DNA of 64,000 nucleotides, from positions 2,542,001 through 2,606,000 of the forward strand of contig NZ_CP090960.1 in the NCBI RefSeq assembly GCF_021611515.1. The letters are read 5' to 3'. This stretch comes from Mariluticola halotolerans. GTDB taxonomy: Bacteria > Pseudomonadota > Alphaproteobacteria > Rhizobiales > Devosiaceae. This document shows, piece by piece, positions 17,985 through 26,170 of this stretch. Both the position numbers and the translations under genes were made by a program. Positions within the stretch are counted from its first letter, which is position 1. Each line of letters begins with the position of its first letter. A model generated the notes under the pieces. The model was not told the origin of the DNA and ran no database searches. It saw nothing but the letters and a program-made list of their open reading frames with translations.

Positions 17985-18928
17985 ACACCGAAGCTCCCGT
18001 CATTCAGGTGACCGGGCTGACCAAGAGTTTTGGCGACAAGCGGGTGGTCGATGATTTCGACATGGTGGTGCCGCGCGGGGCGATTTATGGATTTCTCGGC
18101 CCGAATGGTTCGGGCAAGACCACAACCATTCGCATGATGTGCGGCCTCCTCACCCCCGACGCCGGCACCGGACAATGCCTTGGGTTCGACATTCATACCG
18201 AGGCGGCCAAAATCAAGGCGCAGGTTGGGTATATGACGCAGAAATTCTCGCTTTATGAGGATTTGTCGATCCGCGAAAATCTCGATTTCATGGCGCGGAT
18301 GTATCAGCTGGACCGGCGGCGCGAACGGGTCGATACGGCGCTTGAGAATCTGGGCCTTGGCGACCGGCAAAAGCAATTGGCCGGCACCTTGTCCGGCGGC
18401 TGGAAGCAGCGATTGGCATTGGCCGCCTGTTTGTTGCACGAACCCAAACTATTGCTTCTGGACGAGCCGACCGCCGGTGTTGACCCCAAGGCGCGGCGCG
18501 ATTTCTGGGACGAGATCCGGCAGCTGTCGGCAGCGGGGGTCACCGTTCTTGTCTCCACCCATTACATGGATGAGGCGGTGCAATGCGATTTCATCGCTTA
18601 TATCGCCTATGGCAAGAAATTGATCGATGGGCCTTCGGCGCAAATTCCGGCGATGATTGGCCTCCACACCTGGCGCGTTGACGGGCCGGAACTTGGCAAG
18701 CTTGAAGCGGAATTGCGCGCGACAAAAGGCATTGCGCAGGTGGCCCGGTTCGGGGCGGTGTTGCATGTCTCGGGTACCGACGCGAAGAAATTGCGGGCCA
18801 TCGCCGAAGCGCACCAAGCGGACAAACGCTATCACTGGAGTGAGAAAAAGGCCGAGCTGGAAGAAGCGTTTATTTACCTGATGACGGGGGCGGAGGATAA
18901 TTTCGCGCCGGGGAAGGTGGTGTCATGA
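17981..18928 (+). CDS. ABC-2 exporter ATP-binding protein
   Basis: ATPase of 315 residues, DrrA/YbhF-like. Visible motifs are Walker A GPNGSGKTTT near residue 40, the Q-loop GYMTQKFSLYEDL, a signature LSGGWKQRLALA in which Trp replaces the usual Gln/Met, Walker B LLLLDEP, and the H-loop STHYMDEA. The C-terminal 90 residues are the accessory domain typical of ABC-2 exporters. It has a single nucleotide-binding domain, so it must dimerise, unlike the fused YbhF. It lies between the adaptor and permease genes with 4-bp overlaps on both sides. Confidence 0.93.
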   Translation: MNTEAPVIQVTGLTKSFGDKRVVDDFDMVVPRGAIYGFLGPNGSGKTTTIRMMCGLLTPDAGTGQCLGFDIHTEAAKIKAQVGYMTQKFSLYEDLSIRENLDFMARMYQLDRRRERVDTALENLGLGDRQKQLAGTLSGGWKQRLALAACLLHEPKLLLLDEPTAGVDPKARRDFWDEIRQLSAAGVTVLVSTHYMDEAVQCDFIAYIAYGKKLIDGPSAQIPAMIGLHTWRVDGPELGKLEAELRATKGIAQVARFGAVLHVSGTDAKKLRAIAEAHQADKRYHWSEKKAELEEAFIYLMTGAEDNFAPGKVVS

Positions 18929-20058
18929 GCGGGTTTTCCTGGGCCCGGTTTACCGCCGTGTTGTTTAAGGAATTCATCCAGATGCGGCGCGACCGCGTCA
19001 CCTTCGCCATGATGATCGGTTTGCCGATCATGCAGCTTTTACTGTTCGGTTTTGCGATTAATTCCGATCCCAAACACCTGCCGACACTGGTGGAAATGGC
19101 CGATAATGGTCCGGTGGCGCGGGCGCTTTTGTCGGGCATGCAGAATTCGGGCTATTTTGATTTTCAGGGTGTGGTCACCGGCCGGGCGGCGGGGGATGAG
19201 GCCTTGCGCAATGGCGCGGCCAATTTTGTCGTCGTCATTCCCCCCGATTTCGAGCGCGATATTATTCGCGGGTTGAACCCCAGCATATTGATTGCCGCGG
19301 ATGCTTCCGATCCGACAGCAATGACGGGGGCCGTGAGTGCCATGAACGGTATTGTTGAGGTGGCGATTGCCGAAAGCTTGACCGGGCCGCTGGCGCGGGC
19401 CCGGGGTGTGCCGCCGCCCTTCTCGGTTGTGGTGCATCGCCAGTTCAATCCCGAGGGGCGGACTGCGACCAATATTGTGCCGGGCCTGCTGGCGATCATC
19501 ATGTCGATGACCATGGTGTTGATCACGGCGGTGGCGATTGTGCGGGAATCGGAAAAAGGCACGATGGAAACCCTGCTCGCCACACCGGTACGTCCCGGCG
19601 AGGTGATGCTGGGTAAAATCCTGCCCTATGTGATTGTCGGTTATGTGCAGACCGTGGTTTTTCTGGCGGCGGCCAAACTGTTGTTTGCGGTGCCATTCGA
19701 GGGCGACCCGCTGGCGTTTTTTGTCGGGTTCAATCTTTATATTGTGGCCAATCTGGCGCTGGGGTTTCTGATCTCCACTTTGGCGCGCAACCAGATGCAG
19801 GCGATGCAGATTTCGTTCTTTTCCATCCTGCCCACGGTGCTTTTGTCCGGGTTCATGTTCCCGTTTGCGGGCATGCCCGGCTGGGCGCAGGCCATTGGCA
19901 CGGCCATTCCGGCAACGCATTTTCTGCGCCTGGTGCGCAAGGTCATGCTGAAGGGGGCGGGGCTTGGCGATATTGGCGGCGATATGCTGGGGATCATTGT
20001 GATCATGGTGGTGATCACGGTCATTGCCATGCTGCGCTATCGCCAGACGCTGGATTGA
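18925..20058 (+). CDS. ABC-2 type exporter permease
   Basis: Inner-membrane permease of 377 residues, YbhS/YhhJ-like. One helix lies near the N-terminus (about 25-45), followed by a large periplasmic domain (about 50-170) and five C-terminal helices. The family signature ATPVRPGEVMLGKILPY and the loop FPFAGMPGWAQAIGTAIPATHFLRL are present. Only one permease gene follows the ATPase, so a homodimer is likely. The substrate is unknown; this family exports drugs, detergents or lipid-like compounds. Confidence 0.92.
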   Translation: MSGFSWARFTAVLFKEFIQMRRDRVTFAMMIGLPIMQLLLFGFAINSDPKHLPTLVEMADNGPVARALLSGMQNSGYFDFQGVVTGRAAGDEALRNGAANFVVVIPPDFERDIIRGLNPSILIAADASDPTAMTGAVSAMNGIVEVAIAESLTGPLARARGVPPPFSVVVHRQFNPEGRTATNIVPGLLAIIMSMTMVLITAVAIVRESEKGTMETLLATPVRPGEVMLGKILPYVIVGYVQTVVFLAAAKLLFAVPFEGDPLAFFVGFNLYIVANLALGFLISTLARNQMQAMQISFFSILPTVLLSGFMFPFAGMPGWAQAIGTAIPATHFLRLVRKVMLKGAGLGDIGGDMLGIIVIMVVITVIAMLRYRQTLD

Positions 20059-20060
20059 TC

Positions 20061-20086
20061 TGGCCGGGATGCGGACATCCCGGCCA
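20061..20086. terminator. Hairpin between convergent exporter and livM genes
   Basis: The arms TGGCCGGGATG and CATCCCGGCCA pair over 11 bp around a CGGA loop in the 36-base gap between two convergent stops. There is no long T tract on either strand (only ATTTG on the plus side), so intrinsic termination is likely but not certain. Confidence 0.6.
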
Positions 20087-20094
20087 TTTGAAAA

Positions 20095-21378
20095 TCAACC
20101 GCGTTTGATCACTTCCGGGATCAGGCCCTTGGGCGCGTAGCGCAGGGCCAGCGTGATCACGAGACCCAGCACCAGAACGCGCATCTGGGATGAGCGCGAC
20201 TGGATATCGGGGATGGCGCCCCAGCCCAGATCGGTCGACCAGTTGCTCAGGGTCGAGAACACAGCCTGTGCCACCGGATCGGAAATCATCCAGGTCAGAT
20301 AGATCAGCAGGCCGCCAAAAATCGCGCCCCAGTTATTGCCCGCGCCGCCCACAATCAGCATCACCCAGATGAGGAAAGTGTGGTTGATCGGCTGGTAGGA
20401 GCCGGGGTCATAAATCTGGGAGAACGAGACCAGCATGGCCCCGCCAATCGCCATCAGCACCGACCCGAAGATGAAAATCTCAAGCTGGCGCGCGGTGACG
20501 TTTTTGCCCATGGAACCGGCGGCAATGTAATTGTCGCGAATGGCCCGCATCATCCGGCCCCAGGGGCCGGCATAGGCGCGTTGCACCAGAAAGAAGATCA
20601 GCGCCAAAACCACAACGACCACAGCCATAAAGCCCAGCCGGGAATAGATGAAGGATTGCGAAATCGCCATGCCGTCGGCCTGCAGGTCCTGGGGCAGGGG
20701 CACCGGCCAGGGAATGGGCGAGACGGTCAGCGTGCCGCGGGTCAGCCAGTCCATGTTCTTTAACAGCGCCCGGACGATCTCGGAAATACCGATAGTGGCA
20801 ATCGCCAGATAGTCGGTGCGCAGCCCAAGGCATATCCGCCCGATAATATAGGCAATGCCAGCGGCCAGCAGGCCGCCAAAGGCCCAGCCAAGCACCGGAT
20901 GCAAGCCAAGCCCGCCAACCCAGCCGGCTTCTGTTTCCTCAATATAGGCAGCGGCGGGATCGATCTGGCTGCGATAAATAATATAGGCAGCGATCCAGGC
21001 GATGACCGTCAGCACGGCCTGCCAGCGACCCTTGATGCCGATACGGTGGGCAAAGCGGGCCCCAACCACAAGGGCGGCACCAATGAGAAAGGCCAGCAGG
21101 GCCTTGCCCAGCATCATCGGCCCGTCAGAGGCCCAGAATTCGCCATTGACCGGGTAGGAGACAAAGGTCACGGCAAAGCCGCCGACCATGAGAAAACCCA
21201 TAATGCCGAAATTGAACAGCCCGCCATAGCCCCACTGGATATTGAGGCCGAGGGCGATCAGGGCATAGGCAAAGGATTGCACCAGCAGCAGCGAAATATT
21301 CGCCGGTCCCAGCACGGTGCCAACACCGAAAAACAGCACCACGAGCAGCGCGTAAAGAATAAGGGCCCGGCGGATCAT
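20095..21378 (-). CDS. livM: Branched-chain amino acid ABC permease LivM
   Basis: Inner-membrane permease of 427 residues with about ten helices. It is of the longer LivM kind, with a periplasmic insert around residues 140-165 (RSQIDPAAAYIEETEAG). The EAA-like cytoplasmic loop is MMRAIRDNYIAAGSMGKNV, followed by the family motif FSQIYDPGSYQPINHTF and GGAGNNWGAIFGG. It is last in livG-livF-livH-livM and overlaps livH by four bases. Transport of leucine/isoleucine/valine is the default call; family members also carry amides, urea or other amino acids. Confidence 0.92.
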   Translation of the reverse strand: MIRRALILYALLVVLFFGVGTVLGPANISLLLVQSFAYALIALGLNIQWGYGGLFNFGIMGFLMVGGFAVTFVSYPVNGEFWASDGPMMLGKALLAFLIGAALVVGARFAHRIGIKGRWQAVLTVIAWIAAYIIYRSQIDPAAAYIEETEAGWVGGLGLHPVLGWAFGGLLAAGIAYIIGRICLGLRTDYLAIATIGISEIVRALLKNMDWLTRGTLTVSPIPWPVPLPQDLQADGMAISQSFIYSRLGFMAVVVVVLALIFFLVQRAYAGPWGRMMRAIRDNYIAAGSMGKNVTARQLEIFIFGSVLMAIGGAMLVSFSQIYDPGSYQPINHTFLIWVMLIVGGAGNNWGAIFGGLLIYLTWMISDPVAQAVFSTLSNWSTDLGWGAIPDIQSRSSQMRVLVLGLVITLALRYAPKGLIPEVIKRG

Positions 21379-22379
21379 GACGAGGCTCCTTTAAAGATAC
21401 CTGTGGGGCGGACCAGCAGCGTGATCACCAGAATGACGAAGGCCACGGTCAGTTTGTATTCGGTGGGGACGATGGCCAGATTGGTGGGCAGTTCCACCCA
21501 TTCCGGCATGATGGGTTTGAGCGGGCGCAACAGGATGGCCCAATTGAACACCGCGCACATTTCAGCAAATCCGATCAGGAACCCCCCGGCAATTGCGCCA
21601 TAGGCCTGCCCCAGCCCGCCAACAATGGCAGCAGCAAACAGCGGCAAGACGATATTGAAAGCCAGATCGGGTTTCAGCGTTACATCAAGCGCCAGCATGG
21701 TGCCGGCGAGGCAGGCCAGCGAACCGGCGATGACCCATGTAACCCGTACCACCAGTTTGGTGTTGATGCCCGAAACCTGGGCCAGATCGGCATTGTCGGC
21801 CATGGCGCGCATGGCCTTGCCAAGGCGCGAGCGGGTCAAAAACAGGTGCAGTGCCAACACGGCGAGCACCGTCACCACAATCATCAGCACTTGCGGCTGG
21901 GTGAAATTGATGGTCCGCGTGGCATCAAAAATTGGTACCGCGACCCGGTAGAGCACTTTGGGTTGCAGGTCGTAAAAGCTGTAGGTGCCGGTGCCAAAGA
22001 TCAGCCGGATCAGACCCTGAATGATCAGGGTAACGCCGATTGAGCCGATCAGCAGCGTAACCGGTTTGGCCCCCCGCGCCCTTAAGGGGGCATAGAATAT
22101 CTTGTCGATGCCGAGCGCCAGCCCGGCGGTGATCACCATGGCGGCGGGCAATACGATAATTGCCATGGGTATGGGGGCGACAATGCCAAGCGCGGTCATC
22201 AGGGCCGCCAGTACAAAGGTGACGAAGGCCCCCATGGTCATCATGTCGCCATGGGCGAAATGGGCAAACCGCAAAATGCCGAACACCAGGGTGATGCCGA
22301 TGCCGCCCAGCGCATAGACCGAACCGAGCACGAGGCCGGAGACAACAACATTGTTGATAAAGAAGATGATTTCGTTCAT
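21375..22379 (-). CDS. livH: Branched-chain amino acid ABC permease LivH
   Basis: Permease of 334 residues with about eight helices. It starts FINNVVVSGLVLGSVYALGGIGITLVFGILRFAHFAHGD, the characteristic LivH N-terminus. The coupling loop is LGKAMRAMADNADLAQVSGIN. It forms the membrane channel with LivM, and its gene lies five bases downstream of livF. No periplasmic binding protein gene adjoins this cluster; a livK-type gene lies about 17 kb away at 41-42 kb. Confidence 0.92.
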   Translation of the reverse strand: MNEIIFFINNVVVSGLVLGSVYALGGIGITLVFGILRFAHFAHGDMMTMGAFVTFVLAALMTALGIVAPIPMAIIVLPAAMVITAGLALGIDKIFYAPLRARGAKPVTLLIGSIGVTLIIQGLIRLIFGTGTYSFYDLQPKVLYRVAVPIFDATRTINFTQPQVLMIVVTVLAVLALHLFLTRSRLGKAMRAMADNADLAQVSGINTKLVVRVTWVIAGSLACLAGTMLALDVTLKPDLAFNIVLPLFAAAIVGGLGQAYGAIAGGFLIGFAEMCAVFNWAILLRPLKPIMPEWVELPTNLAIVPTEYKLTVAFVILVITLLVRPTGIFKGASS

Positions 22380-22384
22380 GGCCG

Positions 22385-23092
22385 CTAACCCCCGAGAAAA
22401 CTTTTGGCAACTTCCGGATCGTCCAGAAGCTCGCGGCCTGTGCCGGTAAATGAATTCTGCCCCGAGGCCAGTACAAAACCCCTGGTGGCAAAGCCGAGCG
22501 CCTGCTTGGCGTTCTGTTCAACCATCAAAATGCCCACGCCTGAAGCGTTGACCTTGACGATCTGCTCGAAGATTTCGAGCACATAGCGCGGGCTGAGACC
22601 GGCAGAAGGTTCATCGAGCAAAAGCAGTTTCGGCTGGCTCATCAGGGCGCGGCCCATGGCCACCATCTGGCGCTGTCCGCCGGAGAGTTCACCGGCCGGT
22701 TGCCGCCGCTTCTCCTTGAGGGGCGGGAACATGTCATAGACATAATCGAGCGTTGCCGAGAAATCATCGGTGCGGATAAACGCGCCCATTTCCAGGTTCT
22801 CGTGCACGCTCATTGAGGTGAAGACATTCTTTTCCTGCGGCACAAAGCTTAAACCCATGGGCACCAGCAGGTCGGGCTGGGCATTGGTGATGTCGCGCCC
22901 GTCAAATGTCACTGTGCCCGAGGTGACCTGCAACAGGCCGAAAATGGCTTTAAGGGTGGTTGATTTGCCGGCCCCGTTCGGCCCCACAATCACGCCGATA
23001 TCGGTGATGTCGATTTCCATGTCGACGCCATTGAGAATGGGGGCGCCGCCATAGCCGCCGACGATTTTTTCAAGTTTGATCAAGGCCATCAT
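22385..23092 (-). CDS. livF: Branched-chain amino acid ABC ATPase LivF
   Basis: ATPase of 235 residues. Walker A is GPNGAGKSTTLKAIFG (about 40), the signature is LSGGQRQMVAMGRAL, Walker B is LLLLDEPSAGLSP, and the C-terminus is short as in LivF. It works as a heterodimer with LivG. Two adjacent ATGs (23092, 23089) overlap the livG stop; GAGGTGG just upstream is the Shine-Dalgarno site. Ordinary in all respects. Confidence 0.94.
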   Translation of the reverse strand: MMALIKLEKIVGGYGGAPILNGVDMEIDITDIGVIVGPNGAGKSTTLKAIFGLLQVTSGTVTFDGRDITNAQPDLLVPMGLSFVPQEKNVFTSMSVHENLEMGAFIRTDDFSATLDYVYDMFPPLKEKRRQPAGELSGGQRQMVAMGRALMSQPKLLLLDEPSAGLSPRYVLEIFEQIVKVNASGVGILMVEQNAKQALGFATRGFVLASGQNSFTGTGRELLDDPEVAKSFLGG

Positions 23093-23871
23093 GCCACCTC
23101 AGGCGCCGCGCCAAAATAGGCTTCGATGATCTCGGGGTTCTGGCGGATTTCCGCCATCGGCCCCTGGGCAATCACCTGACCGGCGGCCATGACGATGACC
23201 GGGTCGCAAAGCCGCCCGATCAGATCCATGTCGTGTTCGATAACAAAGAAGGTATAGCCCAGCTCCTGGTTCATGCGTTCGATATTGCTGGCGAGATCCT
23301 GCAACAGGGTTCGGTTGACGCCTGCGGCCACCTCATCGAGCAGTACCACCTTGGCATCGACCATCATGGTGCGGCCCAGCTCCAGCAGCTTTTTCTGGCC
23401 GCCCGAGAGATTGCCGGCCAGTTCGTTGCGCACATGGCCGAGTTTGAGGAAATCGATAACGTCATTGGCCTTCTGCCGAACGGCCAGATCCGCTCTGGCC
23501 ACCATGCCGGGGCGGGTCCATGTCTTGAGAAGGCTTTCTCCCGGCTGGTCGCCGGGTACCATCATCAGGTTTTCCAGCGCCGTCATATGGGAGAATTCAT
23601 GGGCGATCTGGAAGGTGCGCAGCATGCCCCGGTCGAACAATTGGTGCGGCTTGAGGCCGGTCACATCCTGTCCATCGAAAATCACCTGTCCGGCATCCGG
23701 CACCAGCGTGCCCGCCACCATGTTGAACAGTGTCGATTTGCCCGCGCCATTGGGCCCGATCAATCCGGTAATGGACCCCCGTGCGACTTTGAGCGAACAA
23801 TCGGAGACTGCATAAAGTCCCCCAAAATGTTTGGTGACGCCCCTGACGTCAATAATCGCGTCGAATGACAC
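23089..23871 (-). CDS. livG: Branched-chain amino acid ABC ATPase LivG
   Basis: ATPase of 260 residues. Walker A is GPNGAGKSTLFNMVAG and the signature is LSGGQKKLLELGRTMM. Walker B is VVLLDEVAAGVN, where V replaces the usual P after DE. The LivG-type C-terminal extension ends PEIIEAYFG. The open frame continues 21 codons upstream, but those residues are basic and unlike the family. A GTG at 23871 with GAGACGG upstream gives the normal length, so the start is moderately certain. It is first in livGFHM; mgsA lies 96 bases upstream on the same strand. Confidence 0.88.
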   Translation of the reverse strand: MSFDAIIDVRGVTKHFGGLYAVSDCSLKVARGSITGLIGPNGAGKSTLFNMVAGTLVPDAGQVIFDGQDVTGLKPHQLFDRGMLRTFQIAHEFSHMTALENLMMVPGDQPGESLLKTWTRPGMVARADLAVRQKANDVIDFLKLGHVRNELAGNLSGGQKKLLELGRTMMVDAKVVLLDEVAAGVNRTLLQDLASNIERMNQELGYTFFVIEHDMDLIGRLCDPVIVMAAGQVIAQGPMAEIRQNPEIIEAYFGAAPEVA

Positions 23872-23967
23872 CCGTCTCTGCCCCGTCTTTATTCTTGTTA
23901 ACTGGCGTTTGCGCCTTTGGCCGCATCTGTTCACATGCGGCGGCGGCGGTCAATATTGACCAAAGGA

Positions 23968-24327
23968 TCAAAAGGCCGCGAGAACCGCATCGGCTGTGGA
24001 ACGATTGCAGGCAAATGGCACATCATAGAGCGTTGCCAGCCGGGTGAGCGCCTTCACATCGACATCATGGGGCAGGGCCGTCAGCGGGTCGATAAAGAAG
24101 ATACAGGCGTCGAGTTCGCCCTCGACAATCATTGCGCCCAATTGGGCATCGCCACCCAGGGGACCGCTTTTGAGCAGGGTGATTTCAAGCCCGCTGGCCT
24201 CGACAATGCGGCCGCCAGTTGTGCCGGTGGCAAACAGTTTATGGGTGCCCAGCACTTTTTGGTGCAGCATCACCCAATCCACCAGATCCTGTTTTTTCTT
24301 GTCGTGTGCGACCAGACCGATCCGCAT
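23968..24327 (-). CDS. mgsA: Methylglyoxal synthase MgsA
   Basis: Cytoplasmic enzyme of 119 residues that converts dihydroxyacetone phosphate to methylglyoxal and phosphate, a bypass of lower glycolysis. Visible are the phosphate loop ATGTTGG (about 34-40), the catalytic Asp in GPLGGDAQLGAMI, and the conserved IFFIDPLTALPHDVD and CNRSTAD. It is somewhat short, lacking the C-terminal tail of the E. coli enzyme, as is common for the family. GGGGGAG precedes the ATG. It lies 75 bases downstream of a WYL regulator gene. A gloB-type hydrolase for methylglyoxal detoxification is encoded at 61 kb. Confidence 0.93.
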   Translation of the reverse strand: MRIGLVAHDKKKQDLVDWVMLHQKVLGTHKLFATGTTGGRIVEASGLEITLLKSGPLGGDAQLGAMIVEGELDACIFFIDPLTALPHDVDVKALTRLATLYDVPFACNRSTADAVLAAF

Positions 24328-24402
24328 ATAAGCGCACTCCCCCGAAAACCTCAGTCCGTTGAACCATGCCGGGGGTGATTTGCCAAGTAAACATCCATGC
24401 GG

Positions 24403-25104
24403 TCAGCAGGGGCGGTTTTCCTCATGCTCGTAGAGGGTTGAGATATAATGCTCGTAACTGAGCGCCGGCCCGGTTTCGAAATGGGTGTCGAGCGGGGTTG
24501 CCTCGGTGATCCGGTCGAGACGGAAATTGCGATAGTTCTGACGCAATTCACACCAGCCGAGCACCGTCCAGCGGTCGCCCCAGCCGATAATGGCCAGGGG
24601 CCAGATCACCCGTTCCGAGACAACGCCGTCCTTGTCGCCATAGTGAATTTGCAGCTTGATGTAATGGGTTGCCGCATTGCGCAATGTGGTGTGCAGATCA
24701 GAGAGGCTGCGGCTGCGCGCGGTCACCGGCATGCGGTAGGGCAGTTTTTCCAGCGCACGTTTTATTTCATCGGGCAGCACCGCGCGGATCCGCCGTTCGG
24801 CCCCTTGAGCGGCGGTGGCGAGTTCCACATCGGTTGCCGCGCGCACCATGGCGAGGCCCAGCACCAGGGACATGGCTTCCTCGGCACTGAACATGAGCGG
24901 GGGCAGATGGGAGCCGGGCCGCAAGCGATAGCCAACACCCGCCTCACCTTCAACAGCAACGCCGGACGCCACCAGCGCATCCATGTCGCGATAAATCGTG
25001 CGCTCGGAGACCTCGAGCACTTCCGACAATGTGCGCGCGGTCACCGCCGTGCGCCGCCCGCTCATCAAGGTCACCAGTTCAAAAAGGCGCTGGCTCTTGC
25101 CCAT
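24403..25104 (-). CDS. YafY-type transcriptional regulator (HTH plus WYL domain)
   Basis: Regulator of 233 residues. An HTH_11 domain occupies about residues 1-60 (LSEVLEVSERTIYRDMDAL). A WYL domain follows at about 140-205, with RVIWPLAIIGWGDRWTVLGWCELRQNYRNFRLDRI, the strand carrying the ligand- or nucleotide-sensing W-Y/W-L residues. YafY proteins control varied targets, often a neighbouring stress or defence gene. Its closest neighbour is mgsA, 75 bases downstream on the same strand, so the two may be co-transcribed. The target is unknown. Confidence 0.9.
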   Translation of the reverse strand: MGKSQRLFELVTLMSGRRTAVTARTLSEVLEVSERTIYRDMDALVASGVAVEGEAGVGYRLRPGSHLPPLMFSAEEAMSLVLGLAMVRAATDVELATAAQGAERRIRAVLPDEIKRALEKLPYRMPVTARSRSLSDLHTTLRNAATHYIKLQIHYGDKDGVVSERVIWPLAIIGWGDRWTVLGWCELRQNYRNFRLDRITEATPLDTHFETGPALSYEHYISTLYEHEENRPC

Positions 25105-25327
25105 TTTGATTTCCCCTGTCGCCGGTTCGGGCCGGGCATGACGGCTTTTTCAGCTGCCCATACCCTACCAAAACATGATGCGCCTTTCCTTAGACGCGAT
25201 CAATGTCAGGACGTGTCAGTAGGGTTGATGCGGGCGGGTTTTGAGTATCAAGCGAACCGATCAATATCGCAAACTGCTTTCGGTTCCTACCGAAGTGAGG
25301 AATGAAGAAGCTACTCTGTCAAATTTT

Positions 25328-26041
25328 TTATGACTGTTCTTCTGTTGGGGTTTGCTCGGGCTGGCGAGGCTGGCCGTACAAATCTGCAGTATCGACGTCG
25401 GTGAAAGCAGCTTGCTGATTCAAAACGTCACCCGAGGCTAGCCACTCCAAATTTTGGTTGCCAACATATTGGGGGAACTCATTATCAGGAATAAACAGCG
25501 TAATTCGGTGAAAAGAGCAACCTCTGAACACGCATTCTCGGAATACATAGCCGCTAAAATTGGAAACATTCATGTCCATACGCACGGCTTCCAGACGGCC
25601 ACCCTTGATATCGTGAATGGTGGTGCCAAATGCAAGAATGATATTGGCAGGTCCAACAATCTCGCAATTCATAAAATTCTTTTTTTCGATTGCGGGGCGC
25701 GAAGGCAATACAAAGTCGTTCAAGAAAATTCGTTCGTTCGAGAATGTCTCGTCTAGCGGGTTTACGGCTGGGTGTGACCTTCTAGAAATCACGTCGAGAT
25801 TGGTCATATGCCACTTCCTTCTCGCCCAGCTTACTATTAAAAACGAAATGCTGCTGAACAACATTCCCCCGAAACCTGCGACAACCCAAGATGCGGGGGC
25901 GTATTGTTCGAATCCAGACATGGCTCCGACCGCCCATGCGGGCAGCGCGAAGCTGCTTGCTGCGCCGATGACTAGCACAATAAGCGACCAACCCCATTCG
26001 ACCCCGGATAGCAGCCGGCTGATGTGACCCCAAAATCTCAT
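25328..26041 (-). CDS. Unrecognised two-TM protein with beta-helix-like C-terminal region
   Basis: I do not recognise a named family. The 237-residue product has two hydrophobic helices (about 17-40 and 48-70) and then a soluble region. A short linker includes a basic SRRSHP stretch. Around residues 120-190 the pattern alternates hydrophobic and small residues in short turns (MNCEIVGPANIIL, FSGYVFRECVFRGCSFHRI), which suggests a pentapeptide-repeat or right-handed beta-helix-like fold. The C-terminal tail is acidic and proline-rich. Base composition is visibly lower in GC than the flanks, hinting at horizontal acquisition. No operon partner is evident: the WYL gene starts 224 bases downstream. 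Confidence 0.7.
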   Translation of the reverse strand: MRFWGHISRLLSGVEWGWSLIVLVIGAASSFALPAWAVGAMSGFEQYAPASWVVAGFGGMLFSSISFLIVSWARRKWHMTNLDVISRRSHPAVNPLDETFSNERIFLNDFVLPSRPAIEKKNFMNCEIVGPANIILAFGTTIHDIKGGRLEAVRMDMNVSNFSGYVFRECVFRGCSFHRITLFIPDNEFPQYVGNQNLEWLASGDVLNQQAAFTDVDTADLYGQPRQPEQTPTEEQS

Positions 26042-26170
26042 AACGAATTATCTTGCCCCAACTGCGGTCTCAAATCGAGTCATTTGGATACCCTCCACAC
26101 AGCTTGAAGCGATGGATATATAAGGTATTGGGTGGCTAACAGCTGAATGTTTATAGTTGTGGTTACAAAC

